NCBI GenBank assembly: GCA_965262425.1 | Contig: OZ253536.1 | Location: 5,270,001 to 5,334,000 of the forward strand | Length of the DNA: 64,000 nt | Source: CAZOZZ01 sp965262425 | Lineage (GTDB): Bacteria; Acidobacteriota; Terriglobia; 20CM-2-55-15 | Direction: 5' to 3' | Shown here: one piece after another, positions 44,778 through 53,793 of the stretch | How positions within the stretch are numbered: position 1 is the first letter of the stretch | Layout of the letters: each line of letters opens with the position of its first letter | Made by a program: the position numbers and the translations under genes | Notes under the pieces: generated by a model | The model's database searches: none | Seen by the model: only the letters and a program-made list of their open reading frames with translations | Told to the model about the DNA's origin: nothing

Positions 44778-45929
44778 CTACCGTCGCGGAATCACTATAG
44801 TATGTACGACGCTCCCGTCCGTGCCGGTGACAACCACTCGGAGCTCGGTCGAGGTTGCGTCCACGCGCGCCACCTGGTCCTGGCCAACTACGAGCAGGTG
44901 ATAGGCGTGGACGTCCGGCGTGGGTGGTGTGTACGAGAAGCGATGCCTGTGTCCGGATATCACCAGGTCTACACCTGCGTCGTTTGCGGTCTGGATCCAG
45001 GCATCGGGTCCGTCGGTCAACCAGCCCCATCGAGGTTGGTGCATCACGATGACACGGAACGGTGCTTCGGCGACGCGGTCCGTCGTAGCCACGTGCTCTC
45101 GAAACCACTCGAACTCTTTCGCACGGTACGGCGCGGTTCGATTCAGCTCGGCGTACACGTTCGTGTCATCGGGCTTGTCCTCGCCGGTATCGAGGACCAT
45201 GAGATGCACGGGCCCCGCATCCCGGGCGTAATAGAACCGTCCTTCCGGTGTGGGGACGTAGTCGAAGAGTCTGCGGGCAAAGGGTCCGCGTAGCTCGTGG
45301 TTGCCGCGCGCGAACATGAGCGGCTTACTATGCGCCAGCCCGGCCCCGATCGGATTCAGCCAGGCACGGAACAGGTGCTCCTCGCTGTCGATCCAATGGA
45401 ACGCGTCTCCTGTGTGTACCAGGAAGTCCGTTGTGTCCCAATCGATGGTTTCGTTCAACCGTTCGATCCGGCGCACGTCTTCGTGAGTGTCCGTGACCAC
45501 ACTGAAGGACACGGACGCGCTGCTCCGATCAAGAGTGGTGAACTGGTGTGGCCCGCTACGAGTGTCCAATCCCTTGTCCGGCCAATAGGCTTTGAGCTTT
45601 ACGACCCTCGTCGCGATGACTTCGTAGCTGTAAGTGGTGCCGGCCGACAAGCCAGCGAGGTGCACGGCGTGCAGCGTGCCGACCGGAACGAGACCGTCCA
45701 CCTGCGGCTCCGCCGTGGCGGACAGGTTGCCGGATGTGCCATACCGGACCCTTGCATGCGTGGGAGTATCCGTGAGCCAGACGATCGTGGCGGTTGTCTC
45801 GCTATTGGCTACCAGATAGGGACCCTCGGTGATCACCGGTCGGGTGTCGTAAACCTTGTACGGTTCGGACTGGGCATGGACCGGAACAGCCATGGAGAAC
45901 ACGGCGGCAAAGAACACAACTGCGCGCAT
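44778..45929 (-). CDS. Secreted metallophosphoesterase with FnIII-like N-domain
   Basis: 383 residues. A signal peptide (AVVFFAAVFSMAVPVHAQ) precedes a fibronectin-III-like domain as in purple acid phosphatases (ATIVWLTDTPTHARVRYG, HAVHLAGLSAGTTYSYEV). The metallophosphatase core has all motifs: SVVTDTHED, LVHTGDAFHW, FARGNHEL, VIVMHQPRW and VISGHRHRF. It would hydrolyse phosphate esters or diesters outside the cytoplasm. Start at 45929 because GGAG is 6 bases upstream; ATG 45935 overlaps the previous stop. It follows the LamG-nuclease gene immediately, so both belong to one operon. Confidence 0.9.
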   Translation of the reverse strand: MRAVVFFAAVFSMAVPVHAQSEPYKVYDTRPVITEGPYLVANSETTATIVWLTDTPTHARVRYGTSGNLSATAEPQVDGLVPVGTLHAVHLAGLSAGTTYSYEVIATRVVKLKAYWPDKGLDTRSGPHQFTTLDRSSASVSFSVVTDTHEDVRRIERLNETIDWDTTDFLVHTGDAFHWIDSEEHLFRAWLNPIGAGLAHSKPLMFARGNHELRGPFARRLFDYVPTPEGRFYYARDAGPVHLMVLDTGEDKPDDTNVYAELNRTAPYRAKEFEWFREHVATTDRVAEAPFRVIVMHQPRWGWLTDGPDAWIQTANDAGVDLVISGHRHRFSYTPPTPDVHAYHLLVVGQDQVARVDATSTELRVVVTGTDGSVVHTIVIPRR

Positions 45930-45931
45930 GA

Positions 45932-47956
45932 TCATCTCCGTTCTCTCGGAGTGGAGTAGTCGAGTTCGAAGGTGGATCGGATCACGAAGTGGTCGGAAGG
46001 GAATCCGGTAGGCCAGGTAGAGATCAACCTCGTGGATGTGTTTCGCAACCCCGAGCCTTTGTAGTACAGCTGGTCGATTCGCCTGCCACTCCGATGGGTG
46101 TATCCAGGGTCGGCTTCGACGTCCGGATGCAGGCTTCGAAACGCATCGGTGAAGCCGGCGTCGATCAAAGCTCGAGAGGCCGGGCTGTCGCCTCCGTCTA
46201 AGTGTGGAACGGCGTTGAAATCACCGGCGAACAACGTCGGTATCGACTCCGACTGTTGGAACCTGGTTTCATGGAAGTCGACCACCGTCGGGAACTGCTC
46301 CATTCCATACCAGTTCGACATCGCGAATATATCCTGACTTTGGCTGATCCCGATCTTCACCCCGACGTTCATGAACGGAGCGTCTTCCGGGACATGCAGC
46401 TCTTTGATCGGGTAACGGCTGAGCACCGAGATGTTGGCACCCTGGTTCAGGTAGTCCCAATCCACGGTAGTCGCGAAGTAGTAACCCAACTCTGCCGCGA
46501 TGAAGTCGCCGGCCGAGTAGGTTTCCTGCATCATGACGATGTCGATGTTCTCGCTCTCGATGATCTGTGCGATCGCGACTCGAGAGTCCCAGCCGTGCTC
46601 CTCGATCGTAAAGTGTTTGCCGCCATGGAAGATATTCCAGGAGGCCTCTGTCACCGACGAGACTTCGTCGTCGAGATCATGCGCGGCAGGCATGAAGCGC
46701 TCCCGGTACGAACTCCCGACTTCCTCAGGGGTCAGCACACGTCCCCAGACTTCCAGTTCGTCCATGTCAAAGTCTGGAGGGTCCAGTCTCTCTCTCTCCG
46801 TGAACTTCATGGCGCCACTCGGGTCGATCGTCACCACACCATCGACGAGGGAGTAGATCGCGAGCAACGGCGCAGTGTCCATGAAGTTCAACACCTGATG
46901 CACCGTGTATGGATTGTTCATCAGGCCGGATTCCAATCTTCGGACCGGTGCGAAGTCCACCGACTCCATCGACCGTAGAAACGCCGGGCGATTCGTGTCT
47001 TGCAACAGCGCCGCCGCTTCGCGAACTTTGCGGTCGAACAACCCCCTCGGGTCTACGATCAGGTTCGCGAACTCTCGAGCTTCGACTTCTTTTAAGCCAA
47101 GGTGATCGAACGCGACCACGAATTGTTGCAGTTGCTCGGCGCCTCTCTCGATCGCTGGGAGCGTTGCCGGGGGTGGATCGGCGGAGGCTCCGTCCCAGCC
47201 CACGACAAGTGGCCGGCTCGAGGTGAAGTCGAAGCCCTCCCCATCGCTCACGTGATACGTGACTTTGTTCTCCCCGTCGTAGAACAACCGAATCTCCGAC
47301 CTGGTGCTGCTGTAGGTCATGGTCAGCTGATGCCACCTGCCGTCATTCAGTGGCATGTGCCGACCGTTCTCCCGCTCGTAGGTGATCCGTCGGTCACCCG
47401 ACCCCATGTTCCATGCCCAGGTCCCGCCGGAGAAATAGAACACCCACCCGGCCTCCTTCTGGGAGGCCAGGCTGTTGTCAACGAACTCCTTTTGAGACAA
47501 CAGCACGACCCGCTTATCGGCCTCCTCGACGGTTCTCGTCCAGAATCGGACCGAGAAATCGTCCCTCCGGCCGAGCTTTTGAGACAACAGCACGACCCGC
47601 TTATCGGCCTCCTCGACGGTTCTCGTCCAGAATCGGACCGAGAAATCGTCCCTCCGGCCGAGCGGCAGATTCCCGCTGGTCAGGGCCACAAACGCCGACT
47701 CGCTGTTCGATCGGAGCCTGAGCGCCTGGCCGTCGAGACCCTCCACATACCGCACCATCCCGCGGGATCTCCCTGCGGCAAAGCCCCTGGCCGCATCGCT
47801 GGTCGTGCCGTCGAAAGTGAACCTGGCGAGCGTCCCCGACTCCTGCTCGACCCCGACCGCCTGAACGCCGGGGCGCGACAGAGCGTGCACCGTCCCCCGC
47901 GCTCCCGTCAGCAGAAGGAAGAACAATCCAATCAGGCGCAAGTCACTCAGTTTCAT
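45932..47956 (-). CDS. Secreted LamG and endonuclease/exonuclease/phosphatase fusion
   Basis: 674 residues. A signal peptide is followed by a concanavalin/LamG-like domain (about 40-430; LARFTFDGTTSDAARGF, DGRWHQLTMTYSSTRSEIRL, MDELEVWGRVLTPEEV) that carries a helical insertion near 265-370. The C-terminal EEP domain (about 440-670) has the catalytic set: ASWNIFHGG, IVMMQETY, LFAGDFNAVPH, RRIDQLYYKG and GFPSDHFVI. It is probably an exported nuclease or phosphodiesterase that binds a surface or a sugar. The LamG part holds a perfect in-frame 29-residue duplication (47489-47662). It is followed by the metallophosphoesterase with a gap of 2 bases. Confidence 0.9.
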   Translation of the reverse strand: MKLSDLRLIGLFFLLLTGARGTVHALSRPGVQAVGVEQESGTLARFTFDGTTSDAARGFAAGRSRGMVRYVEGLDGQALRLRSNSESAFVALTSGNLPLGRRDDFSVRFWTRTVEEADKRVVLLSQKLGRRDDFSVRFWTRTVEEADKRVVLLSQKEFVDNSLASQKEAGWVFYFSGGTWAWNMGSGDRRITYERENGRHMPLNDGRWHQLTMTYSSTRSEIRLFYDGENKVTYHVSDGEGFDFTSSRPLVVGWDGASADPPPATLPAIERGAEQLQQFVVAFDHLGLKEVEAREFANLIVDPRGLFDRKVREAAALLQDTNRPAFLRSMESVDFAPVRRLESGLMNNPYTVHQVLNFMDTAPLLAIYSLVDGVVTIDPSGAMKFTERERLDPPDFDMDELEVWGRVLTPEEVGSSYRERFMPAAHDLDDEVSSVTEASWNIFHGGKHFTIEEHGWDSRVAIAQIIESENIDIVMMQETYSAGDFIAAELGYYFATTVDWDYLNQGANISVLSRYPIKELHVPEDAPFMNVGVKIGISQSQDIFAMSNWYGMEQFPTVVDFHETRFQQSESIPTLFAGDFNAVPHLDGGDSPASRALIDAGFTDAFRSLHPDVEADPGYTHRSGRRIDQLYYKGSGLRNTSTRLISTWPTGFPSDHFVIRSTFELDYSTPRERR
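47489..47662 (-). repeat. 87-bp perfect tandem duplication inside the LamG domain
   Basis: 47489-47575 and 47576-47662 are identical. Each unit encodes LGRRDDFSVRFWTRTVEEAD plus KRVVLLSQK (29 residues). The absence of any silent difference shows a very recent event. One extra copy would add strands to a closed sandwich, so it may harm folding, or it may be a switchable length variant. Confidence 0.9.
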
Positions 47957-48007
47957 GGCATTTCTAAACTGTTTTATCGAAAGTCCACATCGTGCAGTTC
48001 TGTCGCT

Positions 48008-49787
48008 TCAGATATTGATTCTCGAACGAATCGTGTCGACATCAAACGTTTCCCTGAGTTCAAATTCGTTTGCGAGCGCGGCGTACTCCTCCCGCACCGC
48101 GTGTAGTCTATCGATAAACGCCTGGGGCACGTCTTCGTTTTCGTTGGCGATCAGAGTCCCCCGTTTTGACGTGGCCAGGATGTGGCAAAACTTCAGCTGC
48201 TCGATAGACTCCAAGGGTGGCGGCAGGATGGTGGGGTCGCCTTCAGGGCCCATGGATCCGTTGCGCAGCCGAGGCTGGCGTGGCTGACATTTCCGAGATC
48301 AGTGAGTTGCAAGTCGTTCGCCCAGGTGTGCAAAAAGGTTGCGTGGAAGATCATGTAGCAACAGGCCTGCCTTAGCTTGTCGCTTTCGCCGGCCCCCGGT
48401 CCCTGGGGGTTCATCGAGATCCTCCGCACTGCGCGTAGTTTCCCCTCTACGGTTTCACGACCCGCCTTGGAATTGTCCCCCTCCGAACGGTCGCACCATG
48501 ACGCGTAATTTAGCGCGGGTTGATAAGATACGCTGTGCTTGACCACGTCTTCGGAAAAACGCTCGACTTCGTACCAGTACTCTGTAATCGCCGGAAGGTT
48601 GTCTTCGAAGAACTCCGTCACGTGGTCGCAAACAACCTTCCAAAAAATATTCGCTGCTTTTGCATAGGTATGCCCGTCGTAACGCGGACTTCGTGGGGAC
48701 CAGTTCGACCAGTCCAGGGTGCCCAGATGGCGGGCGAGCCGCATTGGTCGTCAACGGAGTATTCGTTGTCAGCACTCCTTTCGTGCCGAAGATCTCAGTT
48801 TTCCCGATATCGTTGATGTTGATCACGCCTCTAAGGTGGGGGAACAACAGTCGACACAACGGACTCTGTTCGAAGTTCCGGAACGCTGCGACGGCGTACT
48901 GACCGACGTTCAGATGACCCGCACACAAGTGTGTGTCGAGTTCCCCCGAAGCGGTCCAAGCGCTGCGGAAGACCCTCTTCGCGGATTCCCAATCAGCATC
49001 CTGAGGGCCCAGGTTGTAACTCTTCCCGATTGCAGAACCGGGAGCGGTCTCGCTTTGTTCGCGGATCGCAATGCTGATCCGAGTTGGCGCCAGCGTTCCA
49101 TCGCGCAACGAGAGATAGAGCTTCACGTTCGAGATATCGTGGGTGTTGTCACTTTCATCCTGGTCCCAGTTCACCTCGACAAAGTAGCTGTTTTCGTCAT
49201 TGCCATCGACGCACAACATCGCGGGATTGAAACCGTTAAGCGTACGGTATACAAGAAACTCGTCGCTGTTCCTCTTGTCCGCTGAGAGCTCTTGAGACAA
49301 CGTGCTGGCGAATTTCCCCTGGATTTTGGCAAGGGATGGAGAGCTCCCGCCGCCAAGCATCGCCCGCGCTCGAAGTGCCACCCACTCGAGCAAAACAGCC
49401 GCGTTGTGAAGCGCCAGATACCCCAGATGGATAGCTATGGTCGTACTCCCAATGCGGCACCCGAACTCTTCCAAAGTTGAACCGAGGAGCGTCGACATTG
49501 TCTGGACCGGGGATCTTGACGAGTAGTTGAGCCTTCGCGCCGGCGTCCATATTTTCCCCTGGACGGTCGAACACACGCAGCTCGAAATCCGGCAACCCCC
49601 GTTCCAAGCGGCCCGCATCCGCGGGGTTGTACTCGATGTCGAAGCGACCGTAGCGATCCGTGGTCGCCGACCCCAGATGGTCGTCCACCAACGGATCGCG
49701 ATCCCACAGCTCGACGCCGAGACCATAGAGCGACTTCTGGATTGCGTCTTCGTGAATAAGTTGTCCCTTGACTCGTCTCGTCGTCAC
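48008..49787 (-). pseudogene. Bacterial lipoxygenase, interrupted by three frame changes
   Basis: Four consecutive frames carry one protein of about 590 residues: MTTRRVKGQLIHEDAIQKSL.. (a transthyretin-like N-part) to about 49440, then a second frame to about 48730, a third to about 48260, and the last ending in SRINI. All five non-heme iron ligands of lipoxygenases are visible: the two His of THLCAGHL (spacing H-x4-H), the His and Asn of LHTWAND (H-x3-N) and the C-terminal Ile. Other landmarks are NVGQYAVAAFRN, LLFPHLRGV and YDGHTYAKAANIFWKVV. It follows the hemoprotein gene by 51 bp. Either a fresh pseudogene or sequencing indels; intact ligands favour a recent loss or errors. Confidence 0.75.
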
Positions 49788-49838
49788 ATCGTTATCCTTG
49801 TTGCCCTTGAAGCGTCACACAGTGTCGGTAGACAGCGC

Positions 49839-50897
49839 TCATGTCCGATTTTTGCCGCGGGACTGATATGAGTCGATACGCAGCTTCTGAGCGTACGGGT
49901 AGATCCTTGACCTTGCGTAGCCGATTGAGTTGTAGTCGGATAGCGACGTTGCCGGGACGACAGATATTGAAGCCGGCATGTTGTGGACCCGAATTCTGAG
50001 CATCTCGCAATGCTCAGCACATAACGGTTCTGCCATGGTGGCAACCCCAACCTCCAGCCAGGGCCATTTTCGCTCATCCCAAGCTTTCGCGGCGTTATAG
50101 ATCTCGGCAGATTCACCGGTGGCCAGGGTATGACACTGCATCCACAGGCGATACTTGACCTCACCCTCGTCCAACCTTTTGAGAAATTCGTTGCGCAAGT
50201 AGTCGTGCGCGCGCGTCTCGGTGGGCAATCGCTCCTGTTCCCAAACATTGATACTATCGTCGCCGGTGACGACTCCCGAGTCCGGCAGATCCTCGTAGGG
50301 GCCGAGCTTGAACTTGACGAGCATGGTGACCCCTTCCCGAGTATGGAAATGAAATGGGATCTTCGTGTAATAGCGCAGTTGGACGAAGGAGTCCGGAGCC
50401 CGTCGCACCGAACCGCGAGCGACGCGATGCCCCTCAGGATACCTCTTACAATACGACTTCAACCCCTTCGGGCCTCGCGCGCCGGCCCAGACGAATGCGA
50501 GGAAGGTGCGGAGATTCCAAAACGCGTTCTCCTCCCCGGTGTTCATGATCAAATCGAGTGGACTGTCTAGAGGGCTGTGGGAGAACTTTAGCGACCCGCT
50601 ACGAACGTCTTTGACGGCATCATCCTCATACGAGATGGTCGCGTGTCGAACCTGCAGAGGATACTCAGCCCCGGGGCTGAAAAATTCGTGGGATGGGAAT
50701 CTTGGCGAGTCGGTGACCTTGAAAGAGCCCTTAGCTCCGACCCCATAGGTGTGGGTTGCACGCCCTTTCTTCCACAGTCCGACAACACCGAACAACCGGC
50801 TCACGAACCATGTCGTCAGGCGTAGCGCCCAGCTGGCACTCGAATCCCCCCTGCTCGTGAAAGACGATCTCGACATAGGAAAATAGAGGATTAGCAT
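49839..50897 (-). CDS. Catalase-related hemoprotein, allene oxide synthase-like
   Basis: 352 residues. It matches the small catalase-fold enzymes that act on fatty acid hydroperoxides (the coral AOS type), not true catalase: KGRATHTYG with distal His49 flanked by Thr48 and Thr50, FPSHEFFSPGAEYPLQVRHA, LIMNTGEENAFWNL, RRAPDSFVQLRYYTKIPF, HDYLRNEFLKRL, SDYNSIGYARSRIY with the proximal heme Tyr333 in the R-x3-Y motif. The Thr next to the distal His is a feature that separates AOS from catalase. With the lipoxygenase directly downstream in the same direction, the pair would turn a polyunsaturated fatty acid into a hydroperoxide and then an allene oxide. The product was not tested. Confidence 0.85.
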   Translation of the reverse strand: MLILYFPMSRSSFTSRGDSSASWALRLTTWFVSRLFGVVGLWKKGRATHTYGVGAKGSFKVTDSPRFPSHEFFSPGAEYPLQVRHATISYEDDAVKDVRSGSLKFSHSPLDSPLDLIMNTGEENAFWNLRTFLAFVWAGARGPKGLKSYCKRYPEGHRVARGSVRRAPDSFVQLRYYTKIPFHFHTREGVTMLVKFKLGPYEDLPDSGVVTGDDSINVWEQERLPTETRAHDYLRNEFLKRLDEGEVKYRLWMQCHTLATGESAEIYNAAKAWDERKWPWLEVGVATMAEPLCAEHCEMLRIRVHNMPASISVVPATSLSDYNSIGYARSRIYPYAQKLRIDSYQSRGKNRT

Positions 50898-50989
50898 GTA
50901 TCAAATTGTCGGATATTGCGAGGTTCAAATGCCACGAACCGAGTACCGCTGGTGTCTGTCAACGTTGTCCTCGGTGATCCTGTTTGAAG

Positions 50990-51052
50990 GATGGCGAAGC
51001 TCGGGCCCGCTGGTGGTATTGGCGTCAGGTAGTGGCTTTCGCTCAACGGTCA
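50990..51052 (+). pseudogene. Remnant of an ADOP prefix domain
   Basis: The frame DGEARARWWYWRQVVAFAQR matches the prefix of the permease at 41325 (DGEASARRWYWRQVLAFATP). Nothing else of that gene remains here. It stands about 110 bp before an intact ADOP gene that lacks a prefix, so the latter may have lost it by rearrangement. Confidence 0.65.
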
Positions 51053-51160
51053 CTCTTGTCGAGCAAATCCGACCCGACATCCCGGAAAACGCTTTCCAGC
51101 CCCCCGCCGTAATAAACCCCCTTCCCCCACGTCATCTTCTTATAGCCTCAAGGAGAACCC

Positions 51161-53632
51161 ATGGAATCCTGGATCCGAGACCTGACCTACGGCGCCCGCA
51201 TGCTCGCCCGTAACCCTGGCTTCACAGCAGTCGTCGTCCTCACGCTCGCCCTCGGCATCGGCGCCAACACGGCGATGTTTACCGCGATCAACGCGGTCAT
51301 TCTCAAGCCGCTGCCCGTCGCCGAACCCGAAGAGCTGGTAATGCTCTATACGTCGCGGGAGGGCAGCTTCGTCAAGAGCCAGCCTTCGTCCCACTACGAC
51401 TATGTCTATTACCGGGACAACAATTCCGTGTTCGCCTCCCTTGCCGGCTTCGGAGTGGAGGTGGCCAGTCTGGGCTCGGGTCAGGGGGCGGAGATGCTGG
51501 TTGGCGAAACCGTCTCCGGAAACTACTTCGACGTTTTCGGAGTGCGGCCTCGCCTTGGAAGATTCTTCCTGCCCGAAGAAGACGTCACGCCGGGGACGCA
51601 TCCCGTCGTTGTCATCAGCGAGGCGCTCTGGCGTGGCCGCTTCGGTTCGGACCCGGATGTTCTGGGCTCCGTCGTGCGCATGAACGGATCCACCTACACG
51701 GTCATCGGAGTTGCCCCGGAAAGCTACACCGGGGGGATGCGCGGGTTCGCCGTGGATTTCTGGGTGCCGTTCATGATGATGGATCAACTCGAGCCCGGCA
51801 GGTCTCAGCTCAACAGCCGGACGAGCCGCTGGATGTTCATCGTGGGGAGGTTGCATCCCGGGGTGGAACTGGAGGAGGCCCGGGCGAACATCGTCACGCT
51901 GGCGGAGCATCTTCGGGCCGATAACCCCAACGCCGGCGACCACGATACCGCGACGCTGTATCCGGCGGGCCGGGTCGTGATCCTGCCCGAGGTGGACACG
52001 TTCATTTTCGGGGCTGCCGGACTGATGATGGCGTTGGTCGGCGCGGTGTTGCTCATCGCCTGCGCCAACGTGGCCAACCTGTTGCTCGCCAGATCCCTGG
52101 CGCGCCGGAAGGAGATCGCCATCCGGGTGTCGCTCGGTGCGGGCCGTGGTCGGCTGGTGCGGCAGTTACTGGCCGAAAGCGTCCTGCTGGCCCTGATGGC
52201 CGGCGTCGTCGGTCTCGTCGCGGCACAATGGGGAGCGGCCTTGATTCTCGCCCAGTTCACTACGGCCAATCTGCCGCTCGACATCCGGATCGCCCTCGAC
52301 ATGGGGATCGACTGGCGCGTCTTGACCTTCACCCTGCTGGCATCGGTTGGGACGGGAATCGTGTTCGGTCTGGTCCCGGCGCTCCAGAGCACGCGAAACG
52401 GGCCGGCGGCCGCGCTCAAGGACTCGGCGGGCACGACCACCCCCGACCGGCAACGCTCGTTCCTGAGGAACGGGCTGGTCGTCTCACAAGTTGCCCTGTC
52501 GGTTCTCCTGCTCGTTGCGGCGGGCCTGTTCATCAGAAGCCTCCAGAACGTCACCACAATCGACACCGGTCTCCGAAGCGAAGGGGTGTACACGGCGGAA
52601 CTGTTGCCCCAGATGCAGGGTTACGACAACGCCAGGGCCGCCGAGTTCTTCGACCGGGTACTCGAGCGGATGCGGTCGGTTCCCGGCGTGGACGACGCCA
52701 GCCTCATCACGATCATGCCGTTGGCGTTGAGCTTCCGAACCATGGGGATGGTGCCCGAAGGGCATCCCGTGCCATCGGACATGTTGAACCGGCCCCAGAT
52801 CGGCACGGTCAACGTTGCGCCGGGATATTTCGAGACGATGGGCATTCCCCTCATGATCGGCCGGGACTTTTCCGCAGCGGATACGGTCGACTCCGAGGAC
52901 GTTGCGATCGTCAACAGTGCGTTTGTCGACCGCTTCTGGCCCGGAGAGAACCCCATCGGCAAGACCTTCGCGAGCGGTCTGGAAGGAGCAACGGCGACCG
53001 TGGTCGTGGGTGTGGTTGCCGACAGCAAATATCGGACTCTCGGAGAGGACCGGCAGGCGTTCACCTACCAGAGCATCAACCAGAACATGGAGGGTACCGC
53101 GTCGCTCATCGTCAAAGCCCCGTCAGCGGGCAGCGCGATGCTGGCCACGATCCGGGATGAACTTGCGGCGATCGACGAAAACGTTCCAGTGACCAACATC
53201 GCGACGCTCGAGGACCGTATGGGCATCGTCCTCCTCCTGCCCCGGCTGGGCGCGTCGTTGTTCGGTGGTGTCGGGCTGATCGGTCTGATCCTGGCGGCCA
53301 CTGGTATTTTGGGCGTGATGTCGTTCGCGGTGAGCCAGCGGACCCACGAGATTGGCGTCCGTATGGCGCTGGGGGCCGGACCGTCCACGGTTCTTGGCAT
53401 GGTGTTGCGCGAGGGGGTTTCGTTGACGCTGCTGGGAATTGCCGCGGGTGGAGCGCTTGCCTTCGGGTTGACGCGCTTCTTGTCCGGGATGCTGGTGGGG
53501 GTCGGGGCCAGTGATCCGGTCACGATGGCCGGGGTGGCCATCGTGATCCTTTGTGTGGCCCTGACGGCTTGTTACATTCCCGCCCGGCGTGCACTTCGTG
53601 TGGATCCGGTGGTTGCGCTGAGGGAGGAGTAG
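51161..53632 (+). CDS. ADOP (MacB/FtsX-type) permease, intact
   Basis: 823 residues. Family plan complete: WIRDLTYGARMLARNPGFTA, span 1 (VVVLTLALGIGANTAMFTAI), first MacB periplasmic domain (VSGNYFDVFGVRPRLGRFF, VIGVAPESYTGG), FtsX spans 2-4 around 285-420 (LIACANVANLLLARSLARRK), a second hydrophobic anchor at about 440, second periplasmic domain (GIPLMIGRDFSAADT, VVVGVVADSKYRTL) and three final spans ending RRALRVDPVVALREE. AGGAG stands before the ATG. These proteins lack an ATPase gene next to them; their transport or mechanotransmission role in acidobacteria is unknown. No PadR gene is left upstream. Confidence 0.9.
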   Translation: MESWIRDLTYGARMLARNPGFTAVVVLTLALGIGANTAMFTAINAVILKPLPVAEPEELVMLYTSREGSFVKSQPSSHYDYVYYRDNNSVFASLAGFGVEVASLGSGQGAEMLVGETVSGNYFDVFGVRPRLGRFFLPEEDVTPGTHPVVVISEALWRGRFGSDPDVLGSVVRMNGSTYTVIGVAPESYTGGMRGFAVDFWVPFMMMDQLEPGRSQLNSRTSRWMFIVGRLHPGVELEEARANIVTLAEHLRADNPNAGDHDTATLYPAGRVVILPEVDTFIFGAAGLMMALVGAVLLIACANVANLLLARSLARRKEIAIRVSLGAGRGRLVRQLLAESVLLALMAGVVGLVAAQWGAALILAQFTTANLPLDIRIALDMGIDWRVLTFTLLASVGTGIVFGLVPALQSTRNGPAAALKDSAGTTTPDRQRSFLRNGLVVSQVALSVLLLVAAGLFIRSLQNVTTIDTGLRSEGVYTAELLPQMQGYDNARAAEFFDRVLERMRSVPGVDDASLITIMPLALSFRTMGMVPEGHPVPSDMLNRPQIGTVNVAPGYFETMGIPLMIGRDFSAADTVDSEDVAIVNSAFVDRFWPGENPIGKTFASGLEGATATVVVGVVADSKYRTLGEDRQAFTYQSINQNMEGTASLIVKAPSAGSAMLATIRDELAAIDENVPVTNIATLEDRMGIVLLLPRLGASLFGGVGLIGLILAATGILGVMSFAVSQRTHEIGVRMALGAGPSTVLGMVLREGVSLTLLGIAAGGALAFGLTRFLSGMLVGVGASDPVTMAGVAIVILCVALTACYIPARRALRVDPVVALREE

Positions 53633-53741
53633 GCGTCCCATACGGGATACAGGTGCGGTTTGTGACCGCCACTTTTGAGCGGCACTGAGGAGCAATCCCG
53701 GTTGGGGGCAGAGAACGCTGTCACGAAGTGGGGCTGCCGCG

Positions 53742-53772
53742 GGATAGAGTGTACGGCCGCGACCGTACACGA
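53742..53772. repeat. 31-bp repeat with hairpin, copy 1
   Basis: GGATAG then the inverted repeat GTGTACGG-CCGCGA-CCGTACAC (53749-53770) and GA. Nearly identical to 54636-54666 (29 of 31), in the same orientation. The two copies bracket the MerR/TipA gene. Confidence 0.75.
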
Positions 53773-53793
53773 TATTAGGAAAAATCCGTACTT

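Noticed and set aside
46202..46978. 258-codon plus-strand ORF
   Set aside because: Shadow of the LamG-EEP gene on the other strand; no start signals.
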